The notes under the pieces were generated by a model. It made no database searches, was not told the DNA's origin, and saw only the letters and a program-made list of their open reading frames with translations. DNA of 64,000 nucleotides from Mycobacterium lentiflavum (GTDB lineage: Bacteria > Actinomycetota > Actinomycetes > Mycobacteriales > Mycobacteriaceae), in NCBI RefSeq assembly GCF_022374895.2, contig NZ_CP092423.2:2852001-2916000 (forward strand). The letters run 5' to 3'. Position 1 is the stretch's first letter. Every line of letters begins with the position of its first letter. Both the position numbers and the translations under genes were made by a program. Shown piece by piece: positions 43,655-55,469 of the stretch.

Positions 43655-45811
43655 CTAACAGGCGCCCGGCTGGCTGGTTGGCGCTGCCAGCGTGTTGCGC
43701 ACCGCGTCGGCCAGCGCGGCGGCCCGGCGACTGGTGAATACGTCCTCAAGCATCATCGGTTTGCCGTCGGGGCCGGTCAGCGGAACCCGCCAGTTGGGGT
43801 ATTCGTCGGTGGTACCCGGTTGATTCTGCGTCCGGCGATCGCCGACCGCGTCGGTCAGCGCCACGCCCAACAACCGCGACGGCGTGCGGCCCAGGTAGCG
43901 GTAGAGGGCGAGGACGATCTGTTCGGGATCGTCCTCGTGCTGCCCGAGTAGCCCCACCCGGCGCAGCTCGGCCATCCAGGCCGCCAATTCCGTCCGGTCG
44001 GACTCGAGTTCTTCGGCGACGGGCCGGGTCAGCAATCCCAGCGACTCGCGCAGCCGGACATGGTCGCCGGCCAGGTACCCGGCCGTCGGCGGCAGATCGT
44101 GGGTGGTGACCGACGACAGGCAGTACTCGCGCCAGCGCTCGGCGGGCAGCGGACCGCCGGTTCCGTCGCGGTCGAGCTCGAACCACAAAATCGACGTGCC
44201 CAGCAGCCCCCGGAGTAAGAGGTAATCGCGAACCCACGGTTCGACCGTGCCGAGGTCCTCGCCGACCACCAGCGCACCGGCGCGGTGCGCCTCCAGTGCC
44301 ACGATGCCGATCATCGCCTCGTGGTCGTAGCGCACGTAGGTACCTGCGGTAGGCGGTGCACCCTCGGGGATCCACCACAACCGAAACAACCCGATGATGT
44401 GGTCTATCCGTACCCCGCCGGCATGCCTTAGCACCGCCCGGATCAGCGCGCGGAACGGCCGATACTCCTGCTCGTCCAGGCGGTCGGGGCGCCACGGTGG
44501 CTGCGACCAATCCTGGCCGAGTTGATTGAACTCATCGGGCGGCGCGCCCGCGGTAACCCCCAGCGCCAGGACATCCTGCAGGGCCCAGGCGTCGGCCCCG
44601 TTCGGGTGCACGCCGACTGCCAGGTCGTGCATGATGCCCAACGACATGCCGGCCCGCACCGCCTGCGACTGTGCCGCCGCGAGTTGTTCGTCGATCTGCC
44701 ATTGCAGCCAGCGGTGGAAATCGACTGCGTCCGCGTGCTTTTCGGCAAACCGGGCGACGCCGATAGCGGTCGGATGCTGCAGGAAATTCGGCCAGCAATG
44801 CCAGTCGCCGCCGTACTTTTCGGCCAGCGCACACCAGACGGCGAAGTCGTCGAGCGCGCTGCCCTCACGCTCGCGGAAGGCGGCGTAGGCCAGTTCCCGG
44901 CCCGCAGACCGAGGTATCCGGTAAATCAGCTTCAGCGCCTCCCGCTTGGCCTTCCATGCACTGTCGCGGTCGACGGCATCGAGCCGCGCGGTGCGCTGTT
45001 GGACCTCGTCGCGAAGCCGCCGCAACCGGCCGCGCTTGGCCAGGTCGGTGAATTCGGGAATGGATTCGACGCGAAGATAAAGCGGATGGAAGAAGCGGCG
45101 TGACGTCGGAAGATAGGGAGAAGGCTCCATCGGGATCGTCGGGGTGGCCGCGTGCAGCGGGTTGACCAGCAGGTAGTCGGCGCCGTGCCGCGAGGCCGAC
45201 CAGACGGCCAGGTCGGTCAGATCGGTGAGGTCTCCGACACCCCACGACTGCTCGGACCGCACACTGTAAAGCTGCGTGGCCAGGCCCCAGGCCCGGCGCG
45301 CGCCGAGTTGCTCCGGTAGTCCGAGCCAGTCGGGCGTCACGATCAGCGCGGAGCTGGTTTCGATTCCCCTTGATCGCAGATGCAGGCGGTGGTAGCCCAG
45401 CGGCAGATCCGGCGGCAGCACAAAGCTCGCCTCTCCGACCCATCGCCCGTCCAGATTGAACGGCGGCGTGAAGTTGTCGACCTGCTGTACGCCGCCGTGG
45501 ACGGTCCCGTCCTCGAGCCGCAACAAGACTTCGGCGGGATCCCCGTGGGTGACGTGCACCCAGAACCGCGTCGGGGTGCCGGTGCGGGCGACGATGGTCG
45601 CCGGCAGTTGACGCGACCAATAGGTGCGCGACTGACGGGCCAGGGCCTCGTTGCGATCCTGCTCGGTGCCGGCGTCCACGCCGAGAGCCGCGAGCACGGC
45701 AATCAGCGTGCTCTCCGAGATCTGAGTTTGCCGGCCCGTCCAGTCCTCGAACCAAGTGGAAATGCCGAATCTTGCGGCAAGTTCGACCAACGAAGGTGCG
45801 AGCTCAGTCAT
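43655..45811 (-). CDS. malQ: 4-alpha-glucanotransferase
   Basis: Glycoside hydrolase family 77 amylomaltase of 718 residues (M. tuberculosis MalQ about 724). It transfers alpha-1,4-glucan segments in glycogen and maltodextrin metabolism. Recognisable blocks: WGVGDLTDL, ADYLLVNPLHA, the nucleophile region VRIDHIIGLFRLWW, the acid/base region VVGEDLGTVEPWVR and the third acid in SSVTTHDLPPTAGY. A N-terminal beta domain of about 170 residues precedes the barrel, as in actinobacterial enzymes. The ATG at 45811 matches the MTELAPS start of the M. tuberculosis protein. Position corresponds to Rv1781c. Confidence 0.95.
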   Translation of the reverse strand: MTELAPSLVELAARFGISTWFEDWTGRQTQISESTLIAVLAALGVDAGTEQDRNEALARQSRTYWSRQLPATIVARTGTPTRFWVHVTHGDPAEVLLRLEDGTVHGGVQQVDNFTPPFNLDGRWVGEASFVLPPDLPLGYHRLHLRSRGIETSSALIVTPDWLGLPEQLGARRAWGLATQLYSVRSEQSWGVGDLTDLTDLAVWSASRHGADYLLVNPLHAATPTIPMEPSPYLPTSRRFFHPLYLRVESIPEFTDLAKRGRLRRLRDEVQQRTARLDAVDRDSAWKAKREALKLIYRIPRSAGRELAYAAFREREGSALDDFAVWCALAEKYGGDWHCWPNFLQHPTAIGVARFAEKHADAVDFHRWLQWQIDEQLAAAQSQAVRAGMSLGIMHDLAVGVHPNGADAWALQDVLALGVTAGAPPDEFNQLGQDWSQPPWRPDRLDEQEYRPFRALIRAVLRHAGGVRIDHIIGLFRLWWIPEGAPPTAGTYVRYDHEAMIGIVALEAHRAGALVVGEDLGTVEPWVRDYLLLRGLLGTSILWFELDRDGTGGPLPAERWREYCLSSVTTHDLPPTAGYLAGDHVRLRESLGLLTRPVAEELESDRTELAAWMAELRRVGLLGQHEDDPEQIVLALYRYLGRTPSRLLGVALTDAVGDRRTQNQPGTTDEYPNWRVPLTGPDGKPMMLEDVFTSRRAAALADAVRNTLAAPTSQPGAC

Positions 45812-46218
45812 GCCGCTCATCTTGCTGCCAAAACCCGCCCGGCACGACGCGAGCCCGGCGACGAACGCCGCCGATGTTGCTGGCGTCCGATTACGTAGCA
45901 GGTCAGCGGAGCGCCGCGGACGTGCATCCTCGACAGGACGGGTTGGCCGTCCGCAGCTACGATCCCAATGGAGAGGTAAATAGTCCGGCCGGGGGATCCC
46001 GTGGGGAACTTGGAAACTGCCAGCTCAGCGGCGTTTGCCGACGCTGGACGGGTTGCCGATGCCGTTTAACCCCGGCCGGATTGATGGATGTGACGAGGCT
46101 TTGAAGTGAACGCCACATTGCGCTAGATGGCGAGGTCATTGCGGGTGGCTTACGGTTGTCGATGTGATTCGCGTGCTGGACGATGTCCAGGCGTTCTAAC
46201 AGACCGGATGGTGAATTA
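45812..46218. other. Divergent intergenic region malQ / eccB5
   Basis: A 407-base gap that must hold the promoters of malQ and of the ESX-5 operon. No ORF in it has a ribosome-binding site and a conserved product. No clear promoter boxes could be assigned. Confidence 0.5.
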
Positions 46219-47739
46219 GTGGCGGAAGAGAGTCGCGGGCAGCGCGGCTCGGGGTACGGCCTCGGGCTATCGACGCGCACGCAGGTGACCGGCTATCAGT
46301 TCCTTGCGCGGCGAACCTCGATGGCGTTGACCCGCTGGCGGGTCCGGATGGAGGTCGAGCCGGGACGACGCCAGACCTTGGCCGTCGTGGCGTCGGTCTC
46401 CGCAGCGGCCGTGATCTGCCTGGGCGCGCTGTTGTACTCCTTCATCAGCCCGGCCGGTCAGGTGGGGGATTCGCCGATCATCGCCGACCGCGACTCCGGT
46501 GCCCTGTACGTCCGGGTGGGCGACAAGCTGTACCCGGCGCTGAACCTGGCCTCGGCCAGGTTGATCACGGGACGCCCCGACAACCCGCACCTGGTGCGCT
46601 CCAGCCAGATCGCCAACATCCCGCGTGGCCCGATGGTGGGTATCCCCGGCGCGCCGTCGACCTTCGGGCCCAAGACCCCGTCTATGTCGTCGTGGCTGAT
46701 CTGCGACACCGTCGCCGGCTCGACCGGCGTCGGCGCACCCTCGGGTGTGACCGTGACGGTGATCGACGGCACGCCCGATCTCAGCAACCGCCGCCACGTA
46801 TTGAACGGCTCGGACGCCGTGGTGTTGAGCTACAGCGGCGACACCTGGGTAATCCGGGAAGGACGCCGATCGCGAATCGACGCGGCGAACCGCTCCGTGC
46901 TGTTGCCGCTCGGGTTGACACCGGAACAAATCAGCATGGCAAAGCCGATGAGCCGCGCCCTATTTGACGCGTTGCCGGTGGGCCCGGAGCTGACGGTGCC
47001 CGAGGTACAGAACGCAGGCAGCCCTGCGACCTTCCCCAACGCCCCCGGCCCGGTGGGAACGATCCTCGTCACGCCGCAAATTAGTGGTCCCCAACAGTAT
47101 TCGCTGGTCTTGCCCGAAGGGGTGCAGACACTGCCGCCGTTGGTCGCGCAGATCATGCAGAACGCCGGCGGGGCCAACAACAGTAAGCCGGTGACCGTGG
47201 AACCCGCGGCGCTGGCCAAGATGCCGGTGGTCAACAAGCTGGACCTGTCGTCCTACCCGGACACCCCGCTGAATGTCACGGACCTGCGGGAGAACCCGGC
47301 GACCTGCTGGTGGTGGGAGAAGACCAGCGGCGAGAACCGGGCCCGTATCCAGGTCGTGTCCGGACCGACCATCCCGGTGTCCCAGTCCGAGTCGAAAAGG
47401 ATTGTGTCGCTGGTGAAGTCGGACACCACCGGCCGCACCGCCGACCAGGTCTACTTCGGTCCTAACTTCGCCAACTTCGTGGCCGTCACCGGCAACGATC
47501 CCGGTGCCAAGACCACCGAATCGCTATGGTGGGTGACGGATGCCGGCGCCCGATTCGGTGTCGACGACACCCGCGATGTGCGTGAGGCGTTGGGTTTGCA
47601 GACCAACCCGAGCCTGGCGCCCTGGGTTGCGCTCCGGCTCCTTCCGCAGGGCCCGACGCTGTCGCGGGCTGATGCGCTGGTGGAGCACGACACCCTCCCG
47701 ATGGATATGTCCCCTGCAGAGTTGGTGGTACCGAAGTGA
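46219..47739 (+). CDS. eccB5: ESX-5 type VII secretion core component EccB5
   Basis: Inner-membrane core component of 506 residues, the same length as in M. tuberculosis. A short cytosolic N-terminus is followed by one membrane helix at about 48-70 (VVASVSAAAVICLGALLYSF) and a large periplasmic domain made of repeated segments with a conserved disulfide pair (LICDTV, ATCWWW). I chose the GTG at 46219, which gives the known start VAEESRGQRGSGYG. EccB5 joins EccC5, EccD5 and EccE5 in the membrane complex. Its stop overlaps the eccC5 start (GTGA). Confidence 0.97.
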   Translation: MAEESRGQRGSGYGLGLSTRTQVTGYQFLARRTSMALTRWRVRMEVEPGRRQTLAVVASVSAAAVICLGALLYSFISPAGQVGDSPIIADRDSGALYVRVGDKLYPALNLASARLITGRPDNPHLVRSSQIANIPRGPMVGIPGAPSTFGPKTPSMSSWLICDTVAGSTGVGAPSGVTVTVIDGTPDLSNRRHVLNGSDAVVLSYSGDTWVIREGRRSRIDAANRSVLLPLGLTPEQISMAKPMSRALFDALPVGPELTVPEVQNAGSPATFPNAPGPVGTILVTPQISGPQQYSLVLPEGVQTLPPLVAQIMQNAGGANNSKPVTVEPAALAKMPVVNKLDLSSYPDTPLNVTDLRENPATCWWWEKTSGENRARIQVVSGPTIPVSQSESKRIVSLVKSDTTGRTADQVYFGPNFANFVAVTGNDPGAKTTESLWWVTDAGARFGVDDTRDVREALGLQTNPSLAPWVALRLLPQGPTLSRADALVEHDTLPMDMSPAELVVPK

Positions 47740-50700
47740 AGCGTGGATTCGCCCGGCCGACGCCGGAGAAGCCTCCGGTCATCAAGCCGGAAAACATCGT
47801 CCTGCCGACACCGCTGAGCATTCCGCCGCCAGAGGGCAAGCCGGTATGGCTGGTCGTGGTCGGCGTTTTGGTGATCGGCCTGATGATCGGCATGGTCGCC
47901 ATGGTCTTCAGCAGCGGCTCGCGGGTGTTCGGCGGCGCGGGCGCGATCTTCCCGATCTTCATGATCGGCGGCGTCGCGATGATGATGTTCGGCGGCCGGT
48001 TCGGCGGCCAGCAGCAGATGAGCCGCCCGAAGCTCGACTCGATGCGCGCCCAGTTCATGCTGATGCTGGACATGCTGCGTGAGACCGCCCACGAGTCGGC
48101 CGACAGCATGGACGCCAACTACCGGTGGTTCCACCCCGCTCCCGACACGCTCAGCGCTGCAGTGGGATCCCCACGGATGTGGGAGCGCAAGCCCGACGGC
48201 AAGGACCTCAACTTCGGTGTGGTCCGCGTCGGCGTGGGTATGACGCGTCCCGAGGTGACCTGGGGTGAGCCCCAGAACATGCCGACCGATATCGAGCTGG
48301 AGCCCGTGACCGGTAAGGCGCTTCAGGAATTCGGTCGCTACCAGAGCGTGGTCTACAACCTGCCCAAGATGGTTTCGCTGCTCGTGGAGCCGTGGTATGC
48401 GCTGATCGGTGAGCGTCCGCAGGTATTGGGATTGATGCGGGCGATCGTCTGTCAGCTGGCGTTCTCCCACGGCCCCGACCACGTGCAGATGGTCGTGGTC
48501 AGTTCGGATCTGGACGAATGGGATTGGGTCAAGTGGCTGCCGCACTTCGGCGATCCCCGGCGCCAGGACGCGGCGGGTAACGCGCGGATGGTCTACAGCT
48601 CGGTGCGCGAGTTCGCCGCGGAGCAGGCCGAATTGTTCGCCGGCCGTGGATCGTTCACGCCTCGCCATGCCAGCTCGTCGGCCCAGACGCCGACGCCGCA
48701 CACCGTGATCATCGCCGATGTCGTTGACCCGCAATGGGAATACGTGATCAGCGCCGACGGTGTCGACGGCGTGACCTTCTTCGACCTGACCGGTGCGTCC
48801 ATGTGGACGTCGGTCCCGGAGCGGACGCTGCGGTTCGACGACAAGGGCGTAATCGAGGCCCTGCCTCGAGACCGCGACACCTGGATGGTGATCGACGACA
48901 AGCCGTGGTTCTTCGCCCTGACCGACCAGATCAGCTCCGCCGAGGCCGAGGAGTTCAGCCAGAAGATGGCGCACTGGCGTCTCGCGGAGGCTTACGAGGA
49001 GATCGGCCAACGCGTCGCGCACATCGGCGCGCGGGACATCTTGGCCTACTACGGGGTCGACGATCCCGGCGACATCGACTTCGACGCGTTGTGGGGTGCT
49101 CGCACCGACACGATGGGCCGCTCGCGGTTGCGGGTGCCATTCGGCAATCGCTCCGACAACGGCGAGCTGCTGTTCCTGGATATGAAGTCGCTGGACGAAG
49201 GTGGTGACGGCCCGCACGGCGTCATGTCCGGAACGACGGGTTCCGGGAAGTCGACACTGGTGCGCACCGTGATCGAGTCGCTGATGCTCGCCCACCCGCC
49301 CGAAGAGCTGCAGTTCGTCTTGGCCGACCTCAAGGGTGGATCGGCGGTTAAGCCATTTGCCGGGGTGCCGCACGTTTCCCGGATCATCACCGACCTCGAG
49401 GAAGACCAGGCGCTGATGGAGCGCTTCCTCGACGCGCTGTGGGGCGAGATCGCCCGCCGCAAGGCGGTCTGCGACAACGCCGGTGTCGACGACGCCAAGG
49501 AATACAACTCGGTGCGCTCCAGGATGCGCGCCCGCGGTCAGGACATGCCGCCGCTGCCGATGCTGGTGGTGGTTATCGACGAGTTCTACGAGTGGTTCCG
49601 CATCATGCCGACCGCGGTCGACGTCCTCGACTCGATCGGCCGGCAGGGACGCGCCTACTGGATCCACTTGATGATGGCCTCGCAGACCATCGAGAGCCGC
49701 GCCGAAAAGCTCATGGAGAACATGGGCTACCGCTTGGTGCTGAAAGCGCGTACCGCCGGAGCGGCGCAGGCGGCTGGTGTGCCCAACGCCGTAAACCTGC
49801 CCGCGCAAGCCGGTCTGGGTTACTTCCGTCGTAGCCTCGAGGACATCGTCCGGTTCCAGGCGGAGTTCCTGTGGCGTGACTACTACTCCCGCGGGATCAC
49901 CATCGACGGCGACGAAGCGCCGGTGCTGGTGCACAGCATCGATTACATTCGCCCGCAGCTGTTCACCAACTCGTTCACCCCGCTCGAGGTCAGCGTCGGC
50001 GGGCCGGACATCGACCCGGCGCCGATCCTGGGCAACGGCCAGGTGGTCGAGGCCGACGGCGCCGAGAGCGAAGAGGATGACGACGAAGGCATCAGGACGC
50101 CGAAGGTCGGTACGGAGATCATCAACCAGCTCCGCAAGATCGACTTCGAGCCCTACCGGTTGTGGCAGCCGCCGCTGACCCAGCCCGTCGCGATCGACGA
50201 ATTGGTCAACCGGTTCCTGGGCCGTCCCTGGGATCAGGACTACGGCTCGGCGAAGGACCTGGTGTTCCCGATCGGGATCATCGACCGGCCGTTCAAGCAC
50301 GACCAGCCGCCGTGGACGGTGGACACCTCCGGGCCGGGCGCCAACGTCTTGATCCTGGGTGCCGGTGGTGCCGGCAAGACCACGGCTCTGCAGACGCTGA
50401 TCTGCTCGGCCGCGCTGACCCACACCCCCGAGCAGATCCAGTTCTACTGCCTGGCCTACAGCAGTACCGCGTTGACCACGGTCGCGCGCCTGCCGCACGT
50501 GGGTGAGGTGGCCGGTCCGACCGATCCGTACGGCGTCCGCCGGACGGTGGCCGAACTGCTGGCGCTGGTACGCGAGCGCAAGCGCAGCTTCCTCGAGTAC
50601 GGGATCGCCTCGATGGATGTGTTCCGCCGCCGCAAGTTCGGTGGCGAGGCCGGCCCGGTGCCCAACGACGGCTTCGGCGACGTCTACCTGGTGATCGACA

Positions 50701-51908
50701 ACTACCGGGCCCTCGCCGAGGAAAACGAGGTCCTGATCGAGCAGGTGAACCAGATCATCAACCAGGGTCCCTCGTTCGGGGTGCACGTTGTGGTCACCGC
50801 CGATCGCGAATCCGAGCTGCGGCCACCGGTGCGTAGCGGATTCGGATCCCGCGTCGAGTTGCGCCTGGCCGCGGTCGAAGACGCCAAGCTGGTGCGGTCC
50901 CGGTTCGCCAAGGATGTCCCGGTCAAGCCGGGGCGCGGCATGGTCGCCGTCAACTACGTCCGACTTGACAGCGACCCGCAAGCGGGCCTGCACACGTTGG
51001 TGGCCCGGCCCGCGCTGGCCACCACCCCCGACAAGATCTTCGAGTCCGACAGCGTGGTCGCGGCCGTCAGCCGGCTCGCGAGCGGCCAGGCGCCGCCGGT
51101 GCGCCGTCTGCCGGCACGGTTCGGCGTGGAGCAGGTGCGGGAGCTGGCTGCGCGCGACCACCGCCAGGGTGTTGGTGTTGGCGGAATCGCCTGGGCCATC
51201 TCCGAATTGGACCTGGCGCCGGTCTACCTGAACTTCAACGAGAACGCGCACTTGATGGTGACGGGCCGCCGCGAATGTGGGCGTACCACGACGCTGGCCA
51301 CGATCATGTCCGAGATCGGCCGGCTGTATGCGCCGGGCTCGACCACCGCACCGACGCCGCCGGAGGGCAAGCCCTCGGCGCAGGTCTGGCTGGTCGACCC
51401 GCGTCGTCAGCTGCTGACGGTCCTGGGCACCGAGTACGTGGAGAAGTTCGCCTACAACCTCGACGGTGTGCAGGCGCTGGTGGGCGAGCTGGCCGCGGTC
51501 CTGGCCGCTCGCCAGCCTCCGCCGGGGCTATCCGCCCAGGAGTTGCTGTCGCGGTCGTGGTGGAGCGGTCCGGAGATCTTCCTGATCGTCGACGACGTCC
51601 AGCAGCTGCCGCCGGGCTTCGATTCGCCGCTGCACCAGATCGCTCCATGGGTGACCCGGGCCGCCGACGTCGGCCTGCATGTCCTCGTCACCAGGACGTT
51701 CGGTGGTTGGTCGTCGGCGGGCAGCGACCCGATTCTGCGGGCCCTGCACCAGGCGAACACGCCGCTGCTGGTGATGGACGCGGACCCGGACGAGGGCTTC
51801 ATCCGCGGCAAGATGAAGGGTGGCCCGCTGCCCCGCGGTCGAGGTCTGCTGATGGCCGAGGACACCGGTGTGTTCGTACAGGTGGCCGCAACCGAGGTCA
51901 ACAAGTAG
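47736..51908 (+). CDS. eccC5: ESX-5 type VII secretion ATPase EccC5
   Basis: FtsK/SpoIIIE-type motor of 1390 residues that recognises substrates and powers secretion. Two membrane helices lie at about 38-88. Three ATPase domains follow: Walker A GTTGSGKST with Lys at about 505, GAGGAGKTT with Lys at about 881, and a degenerate third GRRECGRTT in which Arg (about 1183) stands where Lys is expected. Walker B segments include MLVVVIDEFYEW and VYLVIDNYRAL. A single full-length chain is normal for EccC5; some ESX systems split it. The GTG start overlaps the eccB5 stop. Confidence 0.97.
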   Translation: MKRGFARPTPEKPPVIKPENIVLPTPLSIPPPEGKPVWLVVVGVLVIGLMIGMVAMVFSSGSRVFGGAGAIFPIFMIGGVAMMMFGGRFGGQQQMSRPKLDSMRAQFMLMLDMLRETAHESADSMDANYRWFHPAPDTLSAAVGSPRMWERKPDGKDLNFGVVRVGVGMTRPEVTWGEPQNMPTDIELEPVTGKALQEFGRYQSVVYNLPKMVSLLVEPWYALIGERPQVLGLMRAIVCQLAFSHGPDHVQMVVVSSDLDEWDWVKWLPHFGDPRRQDAAGNARMVYSSVREFAAEQAELFAGRGSFTPRHASSSAQTPTPHTVIIADVVDPQWEYVISADGVDGVTFFDLTGASMWTSVPERTLRFDDKGVIEALPRDRDTWMVIDDKPWFFALTDQISSAEAEEFSQKMAHWRLAEAYEEIGQRVAHIGARDILAYYGVDDPGDIDFDALWGARTDTMGRSRLRVPFGNRSDNGELLFLDMKSLDEGGDGPHGVMSGTTGSGKSTLVRTVIESLMLAHPPEELQFVLADLKGGSAVKPFAGVPHVSRIITDLEEDQALMERFLDALWGEIARRKAVCDNAGVDDAKEYNSVRSRMRARGQDMPPLPMLVVVIDEFYEWFRIMPTAVDVLDSIGRQGRAYWIHLMMASQTIESRAEKLMENMGYRLVLKARTAGAAQAAGVPNAVNLPAQAGLGYFRRSLEDIVRFQAEFLWRDYYSRGITIDGDEAPVLVHSIDYIRPQLFTNSFTPLEVSVGGPDIDPAPILGNGQVVEADGAESEEDDDEGIRTPKVGTEIINQLRKIDFEPYRLWQPPLTQPVAIDELVNRFLGRPWDQDYGSAKDLVFPIGIIDRPFKHDQPPWTVDTSGPGANVLILGAGGAGKTTALQTLICSAALTHTPEQIQFYCLAYSSTALTTVARLPHVGEVAGPTDPYGVRRTVAELLALVRERKRSFLEYGIASMDVFRRRKFGGEAGPVPNDGFGDVYLVIDNYRALAEENEVLIEQVNQIINQGPSFGVHVVVTADRESELRPPVRSGFGSRVELRLAAVEDAKLVRSRFAKDVPVKPGRGMVAVNYVRLDSDPQAGLHTLVARPALATTPDKIFESDSVVAAVSRLASGQAPPVRRLPARFGVEQVRELAARDHRQGVGVGGIAWAISELDLAPVYLNFNENAHLMVTGRRECGRTTTLATIMSEIGRLYAPGSTTAPTPPEGKPSAQVWLVDPRRQLLTVLGTEYVEKFAYNLDGVQALVGELAAVLAARQPPPGLSAQELLSRSWWSGPEIFLIVDDVQQLPPGFDSPLHQIAPWVTRAADVGLHVLVTRTFGGWSSAGSDPILRALHQANTPLLVMDADPDEGFIRGKMKGGPLPRGRGLLMAEDTGVFVQVAATEVNK

Positions 51909-51915
51909 GACAGCA

Positions 51916-53225
<1,310 letters not shown>

Positions 53226-53312
53226 TCAATATCGCACGTGTGTCGGACTTGCTCCAATCCGGCTGGTGGACCGTGGAACTGGCCAACCGCTAGCGTGGAA
53301 ACGATCTTTTAG

Positions 53313-53579
<267 letters not shown>

Positions 53580-54060
53580 CGCCGCCGGCGACGTCCGATC
53601 CTAAACAGGCAGGCGAACCCCGGGTAAACAGCCAACCCGCGCAAATGAACGCCAGTTGGCCGGGAGTGAACAATGGCTGGCCTGGTGTGAATAGTTGGCT
53701 TCGCCGGTCGGTGGCTGGGGTATAAGCCATTAATGTTTTTCACGAGCGGCAGTTCAGCCCAAACGAGCTGTCGCTTGGTTGCTGGTAGTGGGGGGTAATC
53801 GAGGCGGGATGGGCATGACGTTCCTGACCAACTGTCCGGGAAACACGGTGGTCGAACACCGTGCCGGGGATGGCGAGCGGATGCACCAGGACCTACCGGA
53901 TTGCCTGCTCAATGGGTTTGCTAACTCGTGGGTTCGACTGGCTTCCAGGGGGTCGGCGGTCAGGGGATAGCAGGTCTGAGGCAGCCGCTAACGGTTTGTA
54001 AAGGTTCTTACGCGATAGCCGAGATTGCCACCGCAATCCCGGCCAATTGAGGAGGACACG
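53580..54060. other. Intergenic region upstream of PE/PPE block, with tandem repeat
   Basis: A 481-base gap between the ferredoxin and the first PPE gene. Its left part holds a degenerate 21-22-base tandem repeat. The right part carries no convincing ORF: a 63-codon frame at 53779 lacks a ribosome-binding site. The PPE gene is preceded by GAGGAGG at about 54049. The promoter of the PE/PPE block is probably here. Confidence 0.6.
53614..53700. repeat. Degenerate tandem repeat, about 21-bp period, four units
   Basis: A TGAACA-like core recurs at about 53624 (TAAACA), 53645 (TGAAC), 53667 (TGAACA) and 53688 (TGAATA), with spacings of 21, 22 and 21 bases. Each core is followed by a GGCTGGC- or GTTGGC-like segment. 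The period is two helical turns, which would place each core on the same face of the DNA. Confidence 0.6.
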
Positions 54061-55296
54061 GTGTTGGACTTCGGAGCGTTACCGCCCGAAATCAATTCCG
54101 GTCGCATGTATGCGGGCCCGGGATCGGGGCCAATGATGGCCGCCGCCGCAGGCTGGGACGCGCTTTCGGCGGAACTGGCCATAGCGGCCAGCGCATATAA
54201 CTCGGTGATTTCCGAGCTGACCAGCGGACCGTGGATGGGGCCCGTCTCGCAGCGGATGCTCGCCGCGGTGCTGCCGTATATGACCTGGCTCAGCTCGATG
54301 GCGGCCGATACAGAGCAGACCGCGATGCAAGCCCGGGGGGCGGCCGCCGCATTCGAGGCGGCGTTCATGGCGACGGTGCCACCGCCGGTGATCGCGGCCA
54401 ACCGCGTGTTGCTGGCGACCCTGATCGCGACCAACTTCTTCGGCCAGAACACCCCGGCGATCGCCGTCACCGAAGCCCAGTACATGGAGATGTGGGCCCA
54501 GGACGCCGTCACCATGTACAGCTACGCGGCCGCGTCGGCGATCGAGGCGGAAGTGCCCCCGATCACGTCGTCTCCGCAAACCACCACCCCGGACGGGACG
54601 AACAACCAGGCGCAAGCCGTGGCAAAGGCCGCCTCCGAGCCGGCGGGCCAGTCGGGTCAGACGGCGGCCAACGCCGGCACGCAGCTGGCCTCCAACAGCA
54701 CGGTGCCGCAGATGCTGCAGCAAGCCTCGGTGAACGCCCCGGCGGCAGCGCCCCAGCAGCTCGCCGCCGCGCAGGATCCGCCCTGGTGGCAGGGATGGTT
54801 CACCATCCCCACACCGGACAACCCCAATGGTTGGTCTCCAGGCTTCTTCAACACGCTGCGCCAGGGCCTGCAGGCCTACTTCGGCGTCGGTCTTGGGGCC
54901 TTCGGTTACCAGATGCAGCAGCAGTTGACCTTCGGTATCGGTACCACGGCCGGTGGTAGTGGTGCGTGGTACCCGACGCCGCAGTTCGCTGGTTTGGCCG
55001 CGCTCGGCGGCGGCCACCCTGGCGGCGTCGCGGCCACCGCGCACCTGGCCTCCTCGGTCAAGGTCGGCGGACTTTCGGTCCCCAACACCTGGGCCGGTGC
55101 GGCACCCGCAGCCATCGAAGAACCAGCCATCCATGCGACCACGGTGAACTACGCCACCAGCGCCGCCGGGCCCGCCAACAACGGGATCCTGCAGGGCATG
55201 CCCATGACCGGTACCGGCCGACGCGCCGCCACCGGCTTCACCCACAAATACGGGTTCAAGCGCAACGTGCTTGTCCGTCCACCGTCCGCGGGATAA
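54061..55296 (+). CDS. PPE family protein, SVP subfamily (type A, PPE25-like position)
   Basis: Putative ESX-5 substrate of 411 residues. The N-terminal PPE domain starts LDFGALPPEINSGRMY and contains the WxG-type turn SGPWMGPVS. About 100 residues of Ala/Gln/Thr-rich linker follow, then a conserved C-terminal part with PWWQGWFTIPTPDNP and the SVP motif GGLSVPNTW near residue 336, ending GFKRNVLVRPPSAG. It would pair with a PE protein and be held by EspG5. GAGGAGG upstream supports the GTG at 54061. It is the paralog of the PPE at 58.9 kb. Confidence 0.93.
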   Translation: MLDFGALPPEINSGRMYAGPGSGPMMAAAAGWDALSAELAIAASAYNSVISELTSGPWMGPVSQRMLAAVLPYMTWLSSMAADTEQTAMQARGAAAAFEAAFMATVPPPVIAANRVLLATLIATNFFGQNTPAIAVTEAQYMEMWAQDAVTMYSYAAASAIEAEVPPITSSPQTTTPDGTNNQAQAVAKAASEPAGQSGQTAANAGTQLASNSTVPQMLQQASVNAPAAAPQQLAAAQDPPWWQGWFTIPTPDNPNGWSPGFFNTLRQGLQAYFGVGLGAFGYQMQQQLTFGIGTTAGGSGAWYPTPQFAGLAALGGGHPGGVAATAHLASSVKVGGLSVPNTWAGAAPAAIEEPAIHATTVNYATSAAGPANNGILQGMPMTGTGRRAATGFTHKYGFKRNVLVRPPSAG

Positions 55297-55469
55297 CGGC
55301 CATGAGCATGTGGAATCTCGAGGAACAGAAGTGACCGCCAGATGAACAGAGATTGTCCGGTTCTGAACAGTTCGCATGGACAGGGCAAGTCCAACTGCGA
55401 GCGAACTAACGTCATCATCAAGAAAACCCGCCGGTGCGCGCACCGGACGGTTACCGAGGAGGGAATCAC

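Noticed and set aside
47451..51251. A 1266-codon open frame on the minus strand opposite eccC5
   Set aside because: It is antisense to a clearly conserved gene. High GC makes stop codons rare in the opposite frame, the product is Arg/His/Val-rich low-complexity sequence, and it has no family match or ribosome-binding site.
53614..53700. CRISPR array from the short repeats upstream of the PE/PPE block
   Set aside because: Units are contiguous and degenerate with no unique spacers, and no cas genes are near.
53779..53970. A 63-codon frame before the first PPE gene
   Set aside because: No ribosome-binding site, no recognisable product, and it lies in a probable promoter region.
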